From J054 sp963850255 (GTDB taxonomy: Bacteria; Pseudomonadota; Gammaproteobacteria; Steroidobacterales; GCA-2729495), in the NCBI GenBank assembly GCA_963850255.1, contig CAWKLL010000025.1:1-64000 (forward strand): a stretch of 64,000 bases of DNA. The letters are read 5' to 3'. The notes beneath the pieces are model-generated. The model made no database searches and was not told the origin of the DNA. It worked only from the letters and a program-made list of their open reading frames with translations. Below, piece by piece: positions 40,039-49,384 of the stretch (positions are counted from its first letter, which is position 1; each line of letters begins with the position of its first letter). The position numbers and the translations under genes were made by a program.

Positions 40039-41370
40039 GTGGAACTTGATGAATTCATGCAGGGCCTCGAGCGCCGCAATCCGGGCGAACCCGAGTTTAT
40101 CCAGTCTGTGCACGAAGTGGTGCGAGACCTAATTCCCTACGTCAACGCCCACCCAGTGTATTTGCAGGAAAAAATTCTCGAACGCATGACGGAGCCCGAC
40201 CGGATTATTAGTTTTCGGGTTGTCTGGGAGGATGATGATCGCAACATTCGTGTAAACCGCGGTCACCGCGTGCAGTTCAACAAGGCCATCGGGCCGTATA
40301 AAGGCGGATTGCGATTCGATTCGACGGTAAATATCAGCATTCTCAAGTTCCTGGGCTTTGAACAGACTTTCAAGAACAGCCTGACGGGATTACCCATGGG
40401 CAGCGGTAAGGGCGGTGCCAACTTCAATCCGAAAGGAAAGTCTGACCGCGAAGTGATGCGCTTCTGTCAGGCCTTTATGACCGAACTGGCGCGGCACATT
40501 GGTGAAAACACGGACGTGCCTGCCGGTGATATCGGCGTCGGAGCCCGCGAGATCGGTTACCTGTTCGGCCAATACAAGCGCATGAGTAACCAGTTCACGG
40601 GTGCAATGACGGGCAAGGGACTCGATTTCGGTGGCAGTGAGATTCGAACCGAGGCGACGGGTTACGGATGTGTCTACTTCGCCGAGGAAATGCTGGCACA
40701 CCAGGGTGAGTCGCTGGATGGCAAGCGCTGCCTGGTCTCGGGCGCGGGTAATGTGGCCCAGTATGCCGCCCGCAAGTTAGTTGACCAGGGCGCCGTCGTG
40801 CTGACCCTGTCGGATCGGGGCGGCTTTTTGTATGCACCAGACGGTCTGTCCAGCGATGCCCTGGAGGAAGTTGGCGAGTTTAAAACCCGTCAGCATCTGA
40901 GCCTGCAAGAGTTCGCCGAAGAAAGGGGCCTCGAATTTCATCCGGGCAAACGACCCTGGAGCGTTTCCGCCGAGCTGGCTTTCCCCTGTGCGACACAAAA
41001 CGAGATCGAGCCGGACGATGCGAAGCAACTGGTCAAGAACGGCTGCCGGATGGTTTGCGAGGGGGCCAACATGCCGACGACCGCTGAAGCTGTTGACGTG
41101 CTGCATCAGGCCGGTGTGCTTTTCGGTCCGGGTAAAGCGGCTAATGCCGGCGGCGTGGCGGTATCCGGGCTGGAAATGTCGCAAAACTCCATGCGCTATT
41201 CCCTCGATCGAGTCGTTGTCGATGAGCGCTTGCGACAGATCATGCAGGATGTTCATCGTCGCTGTGTTGAACATGGCGATGAGGACGGCAGGGTTAACTA
41301 CAGCAAAGGCGCCAATCTCGCCGGTTTCGTTAAAGTGGCCCGGGCCATGCTCGCTTATGGCGTGATCTAG
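40039..41370 (+). CDS. gdhA: NADP-type glutamate dehydrogenase
   Basis: 443 aa, the usual size of hexameric bacterial GDH. Substrate-binding QFNKAIGPYKGGLRF with the catalytic-site Lys region LPMGSGKGGANF, and DVPAGDIGVGAREIGYLFG. The nucleotide fold has VSGAGNVAQYAARKL. It converts 2-oxoglutarate and ammonia to glutamate; NADPH preference is judged from overall similarity to GdhA. Single-gene transcript, no partner. Confidence 0.95.
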   Translation: MELDEFMQGLERRNPGEPEFIQSVHEVVRDLIPYVNAHPVYLQEKILERMTEPDRIISFRVVWEDDDRNIRVNRGHRVQFNKAIGPYKGGLRFDSTVNISILKFLGFEQTFKNSLTGLPMGSGKGGANFNPKGKSDREVMRFCQAFMTELARHIGENTDVPAGDIGVGAREIGYLFGQYKRMSNQFTGAMTGKGLDFGGSEIRTEATGYGCVYFAEEMLAHQGESLDGKRCLVSGAGNVAQYAARKLVDQGAVVLTLSDRGGFLYAPDGLSSDALEEVGEFKTRQHLSLQEFAEERGLEFHPGKRPWSVSAELAFPCATQNEIEPDDAKQLVKNGCRMVCEGANMPTTAEAVDVLHQAGVLFGPGKAANAGGVAVSGLEMSQNSMRYSLDRVVVDERLRQIMQDVHRRCVEHGDEDGRVNYSKGANLAGFVKVARAMLAYGVI

Positions 41371-41391
41371 GCGTGCTGCGGGTGATGAGGT

Positions 41392-42726
41392 TTATGTGGT
41401 TTGGCCCGCAAGGCTGGCACGGAAGGGCTTGAATCCGCTGCTGAGCAGCAGCGCACCACTTATGGCAGCGACCACGCCGACTCCGGCCATGGAGTAAGGC
41501 AGGGCATTGTCGTCACCAAATACATAGTCGGTAACGAATGCGGTAGCCACCGGTCCGAAACCAATGCCGGCGAAGTTGACGACAAACAGGTACATGGCCG
41601 ACACCTGCGCGCGCATGCGCGGCGGTGAAACAATCTGCAACGCGGCTGCTGCGCCGGCCCAGGGAACGCTGATAAAAAACATCAGCGGGCAAAAGGCGAT
41701 CAGTGCCAGCGGCAGGGTTGGCATCAGTGGTGCAATGACGATCAGCGGGATCAGGGCGAGCGCAGCTACGCGACCGGTGCGCAGGGTAGCGTCGGTGTGT
41801 CCTTTGCTGGTTAACCAGTCGGCGTACCAGCCACCGCAAAGAATGCCGGCGGTGGCAAAAATCAGCACGATACTGCCGAGATAAAGCCCGGCTTCGCCGC
41901 CAGTGATGCCAAAGCGGCGAATCAGTAGCGCCGGCGACCAGGCAAACAGCGAGTTATATAGCAGCGCCAGCGAGCTAAAGCCCAGAAAATGGCAGGCAAA
42001 GGTAGCGCGGTTTGTGCGCACAAAACCGAATACCTGGCGCAGCGGAATGGAGTCCTTGTCATCGGCAGCATTGCTTGGCTTGGGGCGCGGCGGCTCCTTG
42101 AGAAAGGCTGTCAGCAGAGCGATCAGAATGCCTGGCAGGCCCACCAGCACCAGGGTGAGTTGCCAGCCGTACAACTCGCCCATCGCCGGTACCGAGTAGG
42201 TCGTGGTATCGCCGACGGCGCTGACCACGGCGCCGCCGATGATGAAGGCCAGTCCGCCGCCAAGAAATACCCCCACGTTATAGAAGCTCAGGGCGCGACC
42301 GAGACTCTCGCGCGGGAACATATCGGCAATCATCGAGTAAGCCGCGGGTGACAGGGCGGCTTCGCCGACACCGACGGCAATCCGCGCAGTAAACAACTGG
42401 CCGAAGTTGCGCGCCAGCCCGCAGGCGGCGGTGGCAATGCTCCAGACCAGGACGCCAATGGTGATGATCCAGCGGCGGCTATAGCGATCGGCCATGCGCG
42501 CGATGGGAATACCGAGCGCGGTATAAAAAAGCGCAAAGGCAAGCCCGTGAAGGAGACTGAACTGGAAGTCGGAAATGCCCAGGTCGCGACGAATCGGCGC
42601 GACCATCAGCGACAGGATCGAGCGATCTATAAAAGAGAAGGTGTAGGCCACCATCAGAACGCCGACGGCATACCAGGCGAGGCGTGGACTAAAGCGTTCG
42701 GCCTCAGCCGTTTGAGCTGAATTCAT
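41392..42726 (-). CDS. MFS transporter (Spinster-like)
   Basis: 444 aa with 12 predicted TM helices. TFSFIDRSILSLMVAPIRRD in helix 1 and GIPIARMADRYSRRW in loop 2-3 are MFS signatures typical of the Spinster/organic-anion branch. It ends with a cytoplasmic tail. It starts 29 nt after the VOC gene on the same strand and is divergent from the TonB receptor, suggesting import of the same compound across the inner membrane. Confidence 0.87.
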   Translation of the reverse strand: MNSAQTAEAERFSPRLAWYAVGVLMVAYTFSFIDRSILSLMVAPIRRDLGISDFQFSLLHGLAFALFYTALGIPIARMADRYSRRWIITIGVLVWSIATAACGLARNFGQLFTARIAVGVGEAALSPAAYSMIADMFPRESLGRALSFYNVGVFLGGGLAFIIGGAVVSAVGDTTTYSVPAMGELYGWQLTLVLVGLPGILIALLTAFLKEPPRPKPSNAADDKDSIPLRQVFGFVRTNRATFACHFLGFSSLALLYNSLFAWSPALLIRRFGITGGEAGLYLGSIVLIFATAGILCGGWYADWLTSKGHTDATLRTGRVAALALIPLIVIAPLMPTLPLALIAFCPLMFFISVPWAGAAAALQIVSPPRMRAQVSAMYLFVVNFAGIGFGPVATAFVTDYVFGDDNALPYSMAGVGVVAAISGALLLSSGFKPFRASLAGQTT

Positions 42727-42755
42727 AGAGATCCCCGGTAAGCAGGCTGCACGGC

Positions 42756-43587
42756 TTAGTCAGCGCGAAACACCAGCAATGCATTTGCCGGTGCCGGCAG
42801 CTGCACGGTCAGTGTAGCGGATGTTTGCTCCAGCACCACGTAGTCCAGCTGCGACAATCGCTGCGCAATGTCACTGAGTTTTTTGACGCGGATCTCGATG
42901 CCGGCGAGCCCCACGGGCAGGGCCGGACTGATATCGCTGAGATCGCGCAGTTCTATCACCGCATTGTCCAGCGCCAGTGATTGGCCGGGGTCGGGCACTG
43001 TGCCCAGAACCTGTTGCCAGCGTTGCTGATCTCTCCGCGGCGCCGGGCTATTAACGAGTACGGCGGTGAGATCCAGGGCGCCGTTGGGATGCGCCTGCAC
43101 GGCCGCCTGAAAAACCAGTTCGGGTGTGGTGTTGTCGACATAGCAGACCAGGCCCTCCGGCATCTCCGCCGCCGGCAGCATCCACCAACGGAAGCGGGCT
43201 TCTCCGTGGCGCTGACCGTATTCAATCTGCCGGCTGGCGAATTGCAAAGGCGTCGGCCTGAGGCCGGCTGCCAGGCAACGGCTTCGACTGGCGTCAAGAT
43301 CGTCTGCTGCGCAGCGCGAGAATGTGCAGGCCCTGGTAGCGCGACAGGAAGGGTTCCAGGTGGTTGCCGGCAGCCGGATCGGGCACCGCGCTCAATTCCA
43401 GGTAGGTACTGCCGAAAACCAGGTGCGCGCTCTGCTGGCCGAGGGCCTGGCGGTGGCCCTGTGCATCGAGCCCGGTCAATTCACGCGCTGGTGTTGCAGC
43501 GAAGCCCAGTGACCGGAATATTTCCAACAGTGGGTCTAACTCGCGGACCGCGAAACCGAGATGATCCAGGCTGGTGTGTTCGCTCAC
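42756..43587 (-). CDS. VOC-superfamily (glyoxalase-like) protein, frame-interrupted
   Basis: About 276 aa after removing one extra base near 43305. The first part (TSLDHLGFAVRELDPLLEIF) and the joined segment LALRSDDLDASR, then RFRWWMLPAAEMPEGLVCYV, form the glyoxalase-like_3 arrangement seen in VOC proteins. The start of each half only makes sense when joined. The first His (LDHLGF) could be a metal ligand. It lies 81 nt from the divergent TonB receptor and upstream of the MFS gene. Ring-cleavage or isomerase chemistry is possible but not shown. Confidence 0.68.
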
Positions 43588-43668
43588 GGCTGGCCGATCT
43601 CAGGCTGAAAAATTTTCGTGCTGTGGTAAATTCCACTACGTATAGCGAAAGTTCTCAGGGGGAAAAAC

Positions 43669-45927
43669 GTGGATATTCGCAATTTAGCAACACTTTTTAT
43701 AATGGCCGCGCTGGCGCTGACTGGTTTCCAGGCAAGCGCACAGGGCCGCATCGATGACATCGTCGTTACGGCGCAAAAGCGCGAAACTAATCTGCAGGAT
43801 ACCGCGATTGCGATTACCGCTGTGACGGGCGATACCCTGCGCGAACTGCAGCTGGAAGAAATACAGGATGTCTTGCTGCGCACGCCCAGCGCCTCGTTCA
43901 GCCGTGCTGGCGGTGAAGGCCAGATCTACATTCGCGGAATCGGCGCCAACCTGCTGGGTATCGGCCAGGATTCCAGCGTCGCCATTCATCAGGACGGCGT
44001 GTACCTGGGCCGCCCCAATCTGACCATTAATCAGTTCCTGGATGTCGAACGGATCGAAATCTTGCGAGGCCCTCAGGGCACGCTATACGGACGTAATGCT
44101 ACCGCCGGTGTCATTAATGTCATATCCAAGATGCCCACGGAAGAACTGGAAGGTTATGCCTCGGGTTACTACGGCAACTTCAACCGCGTTGAAATCGAGT
44201 CCGGCGTGGGCGGCCCCATTTCCGACACGGTCGGTTTTCGGGTTGCCGGCCGCTGGGCCCAGGATGATGGTTTTACCGATGACCTGGACCCGACGGGTGG
44301 TGACAAGATCGACGACACCAACATCTGGTCCATGCGCGGCATCCTGGATTTTCGTCCCAGTGACAGTTTCGACGGCAATTTCATTCTTGAATACGGCAAG
44401 TCCGACAACAACAATCGCAGTGTGCGTCGGCGTGACCGCCAGCACCTGAGTCAGCTGGGTGACGGACAGCCCGACGCTGTCGGTGGTCTGCCTGCCTTTG
44501 GCTGCGCGGGTTGCCCGGCAGCGCAAAACCCTGCGTTCAATGAAACCCGCAATGAACTGGATACTTTTCACGAATGGGACGTGCTGGGCCTGACGCTGAA
44601 CCTGAACTGGCAGCTGGGCAACGACATGGAACTGGTATCCATTACCGGCTACCGCGAATTCGATGATGAGTTCAGCTTTAATACCGACGGTACGGAAGCC
44701 TCCGTGACCAACACGCAGTACCAGCGAAATGCCAAACAGTTCACCCAGGAGTTGCGCATGACGGGCAACAACGGCGGGTTCGACTGGTTAATCGGCGGTT
44801 TCGTAATGAGCGAAGACAAAAGCGAAAATCTGGGACTGCCGGCAGCCAAGTTTGGCGGTTCATTCAATATTTTCGCCGTTAACGACACCACGGCTTTCGC
44901 AATCTTTGGCCAGGGCACGACGGGGCTCACGGACAAGCTTGACCTGACCGTCGGCTTGCGTTGGAACAAGGAGCGCAAGGAAGATTGCTCGGCCTCGCAG
45001 TTTTTGGGCGGCGGCAACTTTGATGGTTTGAATAGTTCCGTGCCGCGCCCCGATCCTTGCGGCGGCGGCAATCGCGACGACAGTTGGGATGACTGGACGC
45101 CGAAAATTGGTCTCGACTATCGTCTCAGCGACGACGCCTTGCTTTACGCGTCGATCACCAAGGGCTTTAAGTCGGGCGGTACAAATTCGCTGTCGCCCGG
45201 TTCCACACCCTTCGACCAGGAAAACCTGTGGAGCTATGAACTTGGTTTGAAATCAGAGTATTACGACGGTCGTATGCGTGTGAACCTGACCGGCTTCTTC
45301 TACGACTACACCGACCTGCAGGTGTCCACCTTCGATGCCGACAGTGGCACTACGCGGATCGAAAATGCCGCTAATGCCGAGGTCCTGGGCGTTGAGCTGG
45401 ATTTCTCTGCAATTCTGCTTGACGGCCTGGTGTTCAATTTCGGCGCTGCGTGGCTGGATACGGAGTACCAGAACTTCGTGACCCAGAATGGCGTATTGCC
45501 GCCGCCGGATCCGAATGCGGGTGATCCGAATATTGTCGATCTTTCCGGCAACAGCCTGATCAACGCGCCGGATCTAAAGATCGTTACCAACCTGCGTTAC
45601 GACATCAATCTGTTCGACAACCTGCTCTATCTGTTTGGGCAATACAGTTGGCAGGACGATATTTTCCATTCGCAGTTCAATGATCCCATCATTGGTCAGT
45701 CGAGCTATGGCCTGGTGGATCTGCGTGCCGGCTACATATTTGGTAGCGACGATCAGTGGGAAATTTCAGCGCTGGTGAAGAATGCGACGGACGAAGAGTA
45801 TTTCCAGAATTCCGTACGCTTTACTTCGCTCAGCAATGGCGATACGGATCCTGGCGCCATTGGTGCCGCCCTGGGTTACCCGGGCGAAGGTCGTAGCTAC
45901 GGTGTGCAGCTTCGTTACGGATTCTGA
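43669..45927 (+). CDS. TonB-dependent outer-membrane receptor
   Basis: 752 aa, GTG start preceded by AGGGGGA. Signal peptide (LATLFIMAALALTGFQASA), TonB-box-like DDIVVTAQKRETNL, plug domain (IYIRGIGANLLGIGQDSSVA, VERIEILRGPQGTLYGRNA) and a C-terminal beta barrel ending in GRSYGVQLRYGF with terminal Phe. This branch resembles the family seen with aromatic and sterol-like substrates rather than siderophores, but the ligand is not identifiable. It leads a plus-strand run with the bicupin and hydrolase. Confidence 0.93.
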   Translation: MDIRNLATLFIMAALALTGFQASAQGRIDDIVVTAQKRETNLQDTAIAITAVTGDTLRELQLEEIQDVLLRTPSASFSRAGGEGQIYIRGIGANLLGIGQDSSVAIHQDGVYLGRPNLTINQFLDVERIEILRGPQGTLYGRNATAGVINVISKMPTEELEGYASGYYGNFNRVEIESGVGGPISDTVGFRVAGRWAQDDGFTDDLDPTGGDKIDDTNIWSMRGILDFRPSDSFDGNFILEYGKSDNNNRSVRRRDRQHLSQLGDGQPDAVGGLPAFGCAGCPAAQNPAFNETRNELDTFHEWDVLGLTLNLNWQLGNDMELVSITGYREFDDEFSFNTDGTEASVTNTQYQRNAKQFTQELRMTGNNGGFDWLIGGFVMSEDKSENLGLPAAKFGGSFNIFAVNDTTAFAIFGQGTTGLTDKLDLTVGLRWNKERKEDCSASQFLGGGNFDGLNSSVPRPDPCGGGNRDDSWDDWTPKIGLDYRLSDDALLYASITKGFKSGGTNSLSPGSTPFDQENLWSYELGLKSEYYDGRMRVNLTGFFYDYTDLQVSTFDADSGTTRIENAANAEVLGVELDFSAILLDGLVFNFGAAWLDTEYQNFVTQNGVLPPPDPNAGDPNIVDLSGNSLINAPDLKIVTNLRYDINLFDNLLYLFGQYSWQDDIFHSQFNDPIIGQSSYGLVDLRAGYIFGSDDQWEISALVKNATDEEYFQNSVRFTSLSNGDTDPGAIGAALGYPGEGRSYGVQLRYGF

Positions 45928-45965
45928 TTGATGCCGGTGTGTAATCAGCGGCCGGACTGTCTCTG

Positions 45966-46814
45966 ATGGCCCGGCCGCACATCATGTTCATCCAGGCTCA
46001 GTGTCTGCCCTGGCAGGACGGTCTCTATGGGCCTGGCCGCGAAGATGTCAGCACGAAAATTCTGAGTATCGACGAAGCGGGTACTGATTCGACCTGCATC
46101 GTTCGTTATCCGGCTGGATGGCGGCGTGAGCAGCACTGGGTTTCTGCGCACGAAGAATTCCTGGTCCTGGATGGCAGCATAGTCGTCAATGGCCGCCTGT
46201 ATGAAAAGCATACTTACGGCTTTCTGCCGGCCGGCATGCCGCGAGCCAGTGGACGCAGTGAAGATGGCGCAGTGTTGCTGACGATGTTCTATGACTTGCC
46301 CGAAACGCATATGGGCACGCCGCCGGCGGATCTGTATGACGACAAGTTGCTGGTGGACTACGTCAATCCGCTGGCCATGGAATGGGATCCCGGGCTGGTA
46401 GACCCCCAGCTGTCTGCCGGTGTGGCAATCAAGCCGCTGCGCGAGGATCCTTATACTCAGGAGGTGTCGTTCCTGTATTGCTCGCCGCCGCATCGCGTAC
46501 CGCCGGGGATGGCCAAGCCTCAGTGGACACACCCGATGGTCGAGGAGCTTTATTGTCTGCAGGGCGAGTATGTTTGGGGGGATTGCGGGCGCATGGGGCC
46601 GGGTGGCTATAGTTGGTGGCGCGAAGACAAGTATCACGGACCCGCTGGCACGGATACTGGCTATCATCTGTTTGTAAGAACGGTGAATGGACCCCTGGTC
46701 AACAATTTTGATACGGAAAAGAAACCGTTTACCTGGACGCCCGAGTATCGTCCTGAGTTACCGCCGTCGCTGGCCGAGTACGCCCAGCCCTACGTGGCGC
46801 CCAAGAATTACTGA
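45966..46814 (+). CDS. Bicupin-like protein
   Basis: 282 aa. Two cupin-type halves: EEFLVLDGSIVVNGRLYEKH then GFLPAGMPRA in the first, and MVEELYCLQGEYVWG then GPGGYSWWREDKYHGP in the second, each with the strand-turn pattern of cupin motifs. His and Glu ligands are only partly present, so metal binding is uncertain. It follows the TonB receptor by 38 nt and precedes the hydrolase by 3 nt, implying a shared catabolic pathway. Confidence 0.72.
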   Translation: MARPHIMFIQAQCLPWQDGLYGPGREDVSTKILSIDEAGTDSTCIVRYPAGWRREQHWVSAHEEFLVLDGSIVVNGRLYEKHTYGFLPAGMPRASGRSEDGAVLLTMFYDLPETHMGTPPADLYDDKLLVDYVNPLAMEWDPGLVDPQLSAGVAIKPLREDPYTQEVSFLYCSPPHRVPPGMAKPQWTHPMVEELYCLQGEYVWGDCGRMGPGGYSWWREDKYHGPAGTDTGYHLFVRTVNGPLVNNFDTEKKPFTWTPEYRPELPPSLAEYAQPYVAPKNY

Positions 46815-46817
46815 GTC

Positions 46818-47471
46818 ATGACAGACAAATACGCAGAATCCGGTTATTCCACCGAAGCCACCGGCTTCGGTAACACCCCGGCGGTGCTGGTGGTGGATCT
46901 TCAGGTTGCATTTACCGACCCTAAGTATCCGCTCGGCCGTTTACCGATGGTCAACCAGGCCACCGACAACACCGCGCGCCTGCTGGAGCTCGCCAGGCGT
47001 AAGGGCTTGCCGGTGGCCAAGTGCTATACCGCCTACGGCAGTCTCGCCGATATGCCACGCTGGAAAGTGGCCGATGTGCGCAATCACTTTTATTACGGTG
47101 ATCCTTCCAATGCATTGGATCCGCGCGTGCATGATCCGGATTACGATTTCACCTTTGTGAAAAATGCGCCGTCGATATTTTTCCTGACGCCCTTGATTAC
47201 TTTTCTGGCCAAGCACCAGGTTGATACCACCATCATCACCGGCTGCACGACCAGCGGCTGTGTGCGCGCTTCGGTGGTTGATGCTTTTTCCTATGGTTTT
47301 CGCGTGATCGTCCCGGAAGAGTGCGTCGGTGATGCCGACGACGGGCCACATCGGCAGAACCTGATCGATGTCGGGCGCCGCTATGCTGATGTGATGGCGC
47401 AGGATGCGGTTATGGAGCATCTGCAGGGCCTGCCCGATAAAGCCGGCGGTGCTGCTATCGCCAGCCTCTGA
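46818..47471 (+). CDS. Isochorismatase-like cysteine hydrolase (N-carbamoylsarcosine amidase-type)
   Basis: 217 aa. The catalytic triad is visible: Asp in AVLVVDLQVAFTD, Lys in FTFVKNAPSIFF and Cys in ITGCTTSGCVRASVVDAFSYG with the preceding cis-peptide loop. The sequence is closer to N-carbamoylsarcosine or maleamate amidohydrolases than to true isochorismatases. Coupled to the bicupin gene. It probably hydrolyses a C-N bond in a compound taken up by the neighbouring receptor; substrate unknown. Confidence 0.85.
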   Translation: MTDKYAESGYSTEATGFGNTPAVLVVDLQVAFTDPKYPLGRLPMVNQATDNTARLLELARRKGLPVAKCYTAYGSLADMPRWKVADVRNHFYYGDPSNALDPRVHDPDYDFTFVKNAPSIFFLTPLITFLAKHQVDTTIITGCTTSGCVRASVVDAFSYGFRVIVPEECVGDADDGPHRQNLIDVGRRYADVMAQDAVMEHLQGLPDKAGGAAIASL

Positions 47472-47571
47472 TTCTGGCTGTTTGCTTGCGTCTGCCAAAG
47501 CCGGCAACGGCATGGCAATATGTTCGCTGAAACGCGACCGCGGCGGGCGGCCAGCGTGAACGGAGTGCCCC

Positions 47572-48339
47572 ATGCCCTTGCAGGATATTGCCGCGGCGAT
47601 AATTACCAAGAATGCCGCTGGCACTTTGGGCCCGACTCTGGATAGCCTGCGCCAGTTGCCTGAAGTCTCTATCTACGACAACGGCTCCACTGACGACACG
47701 CTCGAGATTGCGCGGAGCTACCCAAACGTAAAGCTTTCCACCGGCGAATTTCTTGGCTTCGGCAGGACCTTCAACATGGCCGCCGATCTCGCCACGCTGG
47801 ATTGGGTATTTACTATTGATGCGGATGAGGTGATTAGCGCTGAACTGCTGGCGGCGATGGATGCCGCCGATTTGTCCGATCCAAAACACGCCTACGAGGT
47901 ACTGCGCGACAATTACCTGATGGGTCGCCACGTCAAGCATGCCGGCTGGGCGCGAGACTGGTTGCTGCGGCTCTACAATCGCCACGTATTCAGGCATTCC
48001 GAGGATGATGTGCATCCGCGAATCTATGTGCCCGCAGGCTGCAGCGTGTCACGCCTTAAGGGTTCGTTGCAGCACGACGCGGTTCAGGAGCTCAGCCAGT
48101 TTCTGGACAAGACCAATCACTACACGGAACTGCGCCGGCAAAGCACCAGCAAAACCTACCCGCCGGTGGTGATTTTCTTTCGGGCTTTCTGGGCGTTTCT
48201 AAAGGCCTACTTTTTTCAGGGCGGCTTTCTCGACGGCTGGCGCGGCCTGGTGATCGCCGTGTCGAATTTTAACGGCACCTTTTTCAAGTACATGAAAATT
48301 TACGCTGACAAAGCGACCGGGAGGGCGTCCGGCGGCTGA
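47572..48339 (+). CDS. Family 2 glycosyltransferase (WaaE/KdtX-like)
   Basis: 255 aa. DIAAAIITKNAAGTLGPTLD, YDNGSTDDTLEIAR and the metal-binding DADEVIS are GT2 motifs. YNRHVFRHSEDDVHPRIY and FFRAFWAFLKAYFFQGGFLDGW match the WaaE/KdtX branch that adds glucose to the LPS core. One of a run of surface-sugar genes. Start ATG 47572 after a weak GGAG. Confidence 0.86.
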   Translation: MPLQDIAAAIITKNAAGTLGPTLDSLRQLPEVSIYDNGSTDDTLEIARSYPNVKLSTGEFLGFGRTFNMAADLATLDWVFTIDADEVISAELLAAMDAADLSDPKHAYEVLRDNYLMGRHVKHAGWARDWLLRLYNRHVFRHSEDDVHPRIYVPAGCSVSRLKGSLQHDAVQELSQFLDKTNHYTELRRQSTSKTYPPVVIFFRAFWAFLKAYFFQGGFLDGWRGLVIAVSNFNGTFFKYMKIYADKATGRASGG

Positions 48340-48358
48340 GCTGCCGCCCATCGCGCCG

Positions 48359-49384
48359 ATGGCCAGGCTGATACATTTTCATTTCAAGGCCAAGAACAAC
48401 GTCGGTGATGCCGCCGTCGTGCTGGCTATTCGTGAGCTTGTCGACAAGCAAACCGGAGCAAATCGCTGGACCAGCGAATTTCTGGACCAGCTGCGCTCAC
48501 CTTTGAGCCGTCGGATGAGCGGCAAGATCAATCGTCATGATCTTGCCGTAGTGGGCGGCGGTGGATTGTATTCCGAACATGCTTTGCCGCTGGATCATTC
48601 CGCGCTGGCTGCCATCAAAATTCCTATCGTGGTATTCGGTGCCGGCTACAACGAACATCTGGGTGGCGACTCTCTGGATGAAGCTCAGCTAGAGAGTTTG
48701 CATGCGCTCAACGAGCGCGCGGCGCTGTCGAGTGTGCGCGATGAGGTCTCCAGAAAGCTGCTGGAACGACTCGGTTTTAAGGTCCCGGTTACCGGTGATC
48801 CGGCGCTATTCCTGGAGCCTCGCAAAACCGCATTACGCCTGCAGGCTCCGCCGCGTATCGGGCTCAATCTGGCCAGTCATGGCTGGCGCCTGCAGGATCA
48901 ATATCTACCCGCTTTAATCGACACCCTGACCACCGTTGGTGAGGGCTTGCTGCGCGAGCACAAGGCGCAGTTGTTTTATCTTGCGCATACCCGGGCTGAA
49001 CGTAAGGTGGCGCGCGAACTGCGTCGTCGTTTGCCGGGCCTGTTGATTTGCCATCAATCGGCGGCGCGTCTTCTATACGTTTATCAGCAGCTCGACCTGG
49101 TCATTTCCATGATGCTGCATTCTTCGATATTCGGCCTTGCCGCAGCGGTGCCGGTTATCAATGTGGCCTACGACCGCAAGAATCATGCGTTCATGCAAAG
49201 TATTGGCCATCCCGAGCGCTGTATTGATCTTGACGAAGCCACAGCTGAGCGGCTGCTGAACCTGGCGCAGAATATGCTGCATGCTGACCGCAGCCTGATG
49301 TTGGCCGACGAACTGCGTATTCGCGAGCGCTGGCGAATGAACAGCGAGGAATTTGTCCGCAAACTCAGCACGCTATTGTCATGA
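48359..49384 (+). CDS. Polysaccharide pyruvyl transferase family protein
   Basis: 341 aa. NVGDAAVVLAIRELVDK near the start, VVGGGGLYSEHALPLDH, and LVISMMLHSSIFGLAAAVPV near the end are the signature blocks of the CsaB/WcaK-type pyruvyl transferase family. Starts 19 nt after the GT2 gene and overlaps the next glycosyltransferase by 4 nt. It may add pyruvate ketals to a surface glycan or act on the LPS core. Confidence 0.82.
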   Translation: MARLIHFHFKAKNNVGDAAVVLAIRELVDKQTGANRWTSEFLDQLRSPLSRRMSGKINRHDLAVVGGGGLYSEHALPLDHSALAAIKIPIVVFGAGYNEHLGGDSLDEAQLESLHALNERAALSSVRDEVSRKLLERLGFKVPVTGDPALFLEPRKTALRLQAPPRIGLNLASHGWRLQDQYLPALIDTLTTVGEGLLREHKAQLFYLAHTRAERKVARELRRRLPGLLICHQSAARLLYVYQQLDLVISMMLHSSIFGLAAAVPVINVAYDRKNHAFMQSIGHPERCIDLDEATAERLLNLAQNMLHADRSLMLADELRIRERWRMNSEEFVRKLSTLLS

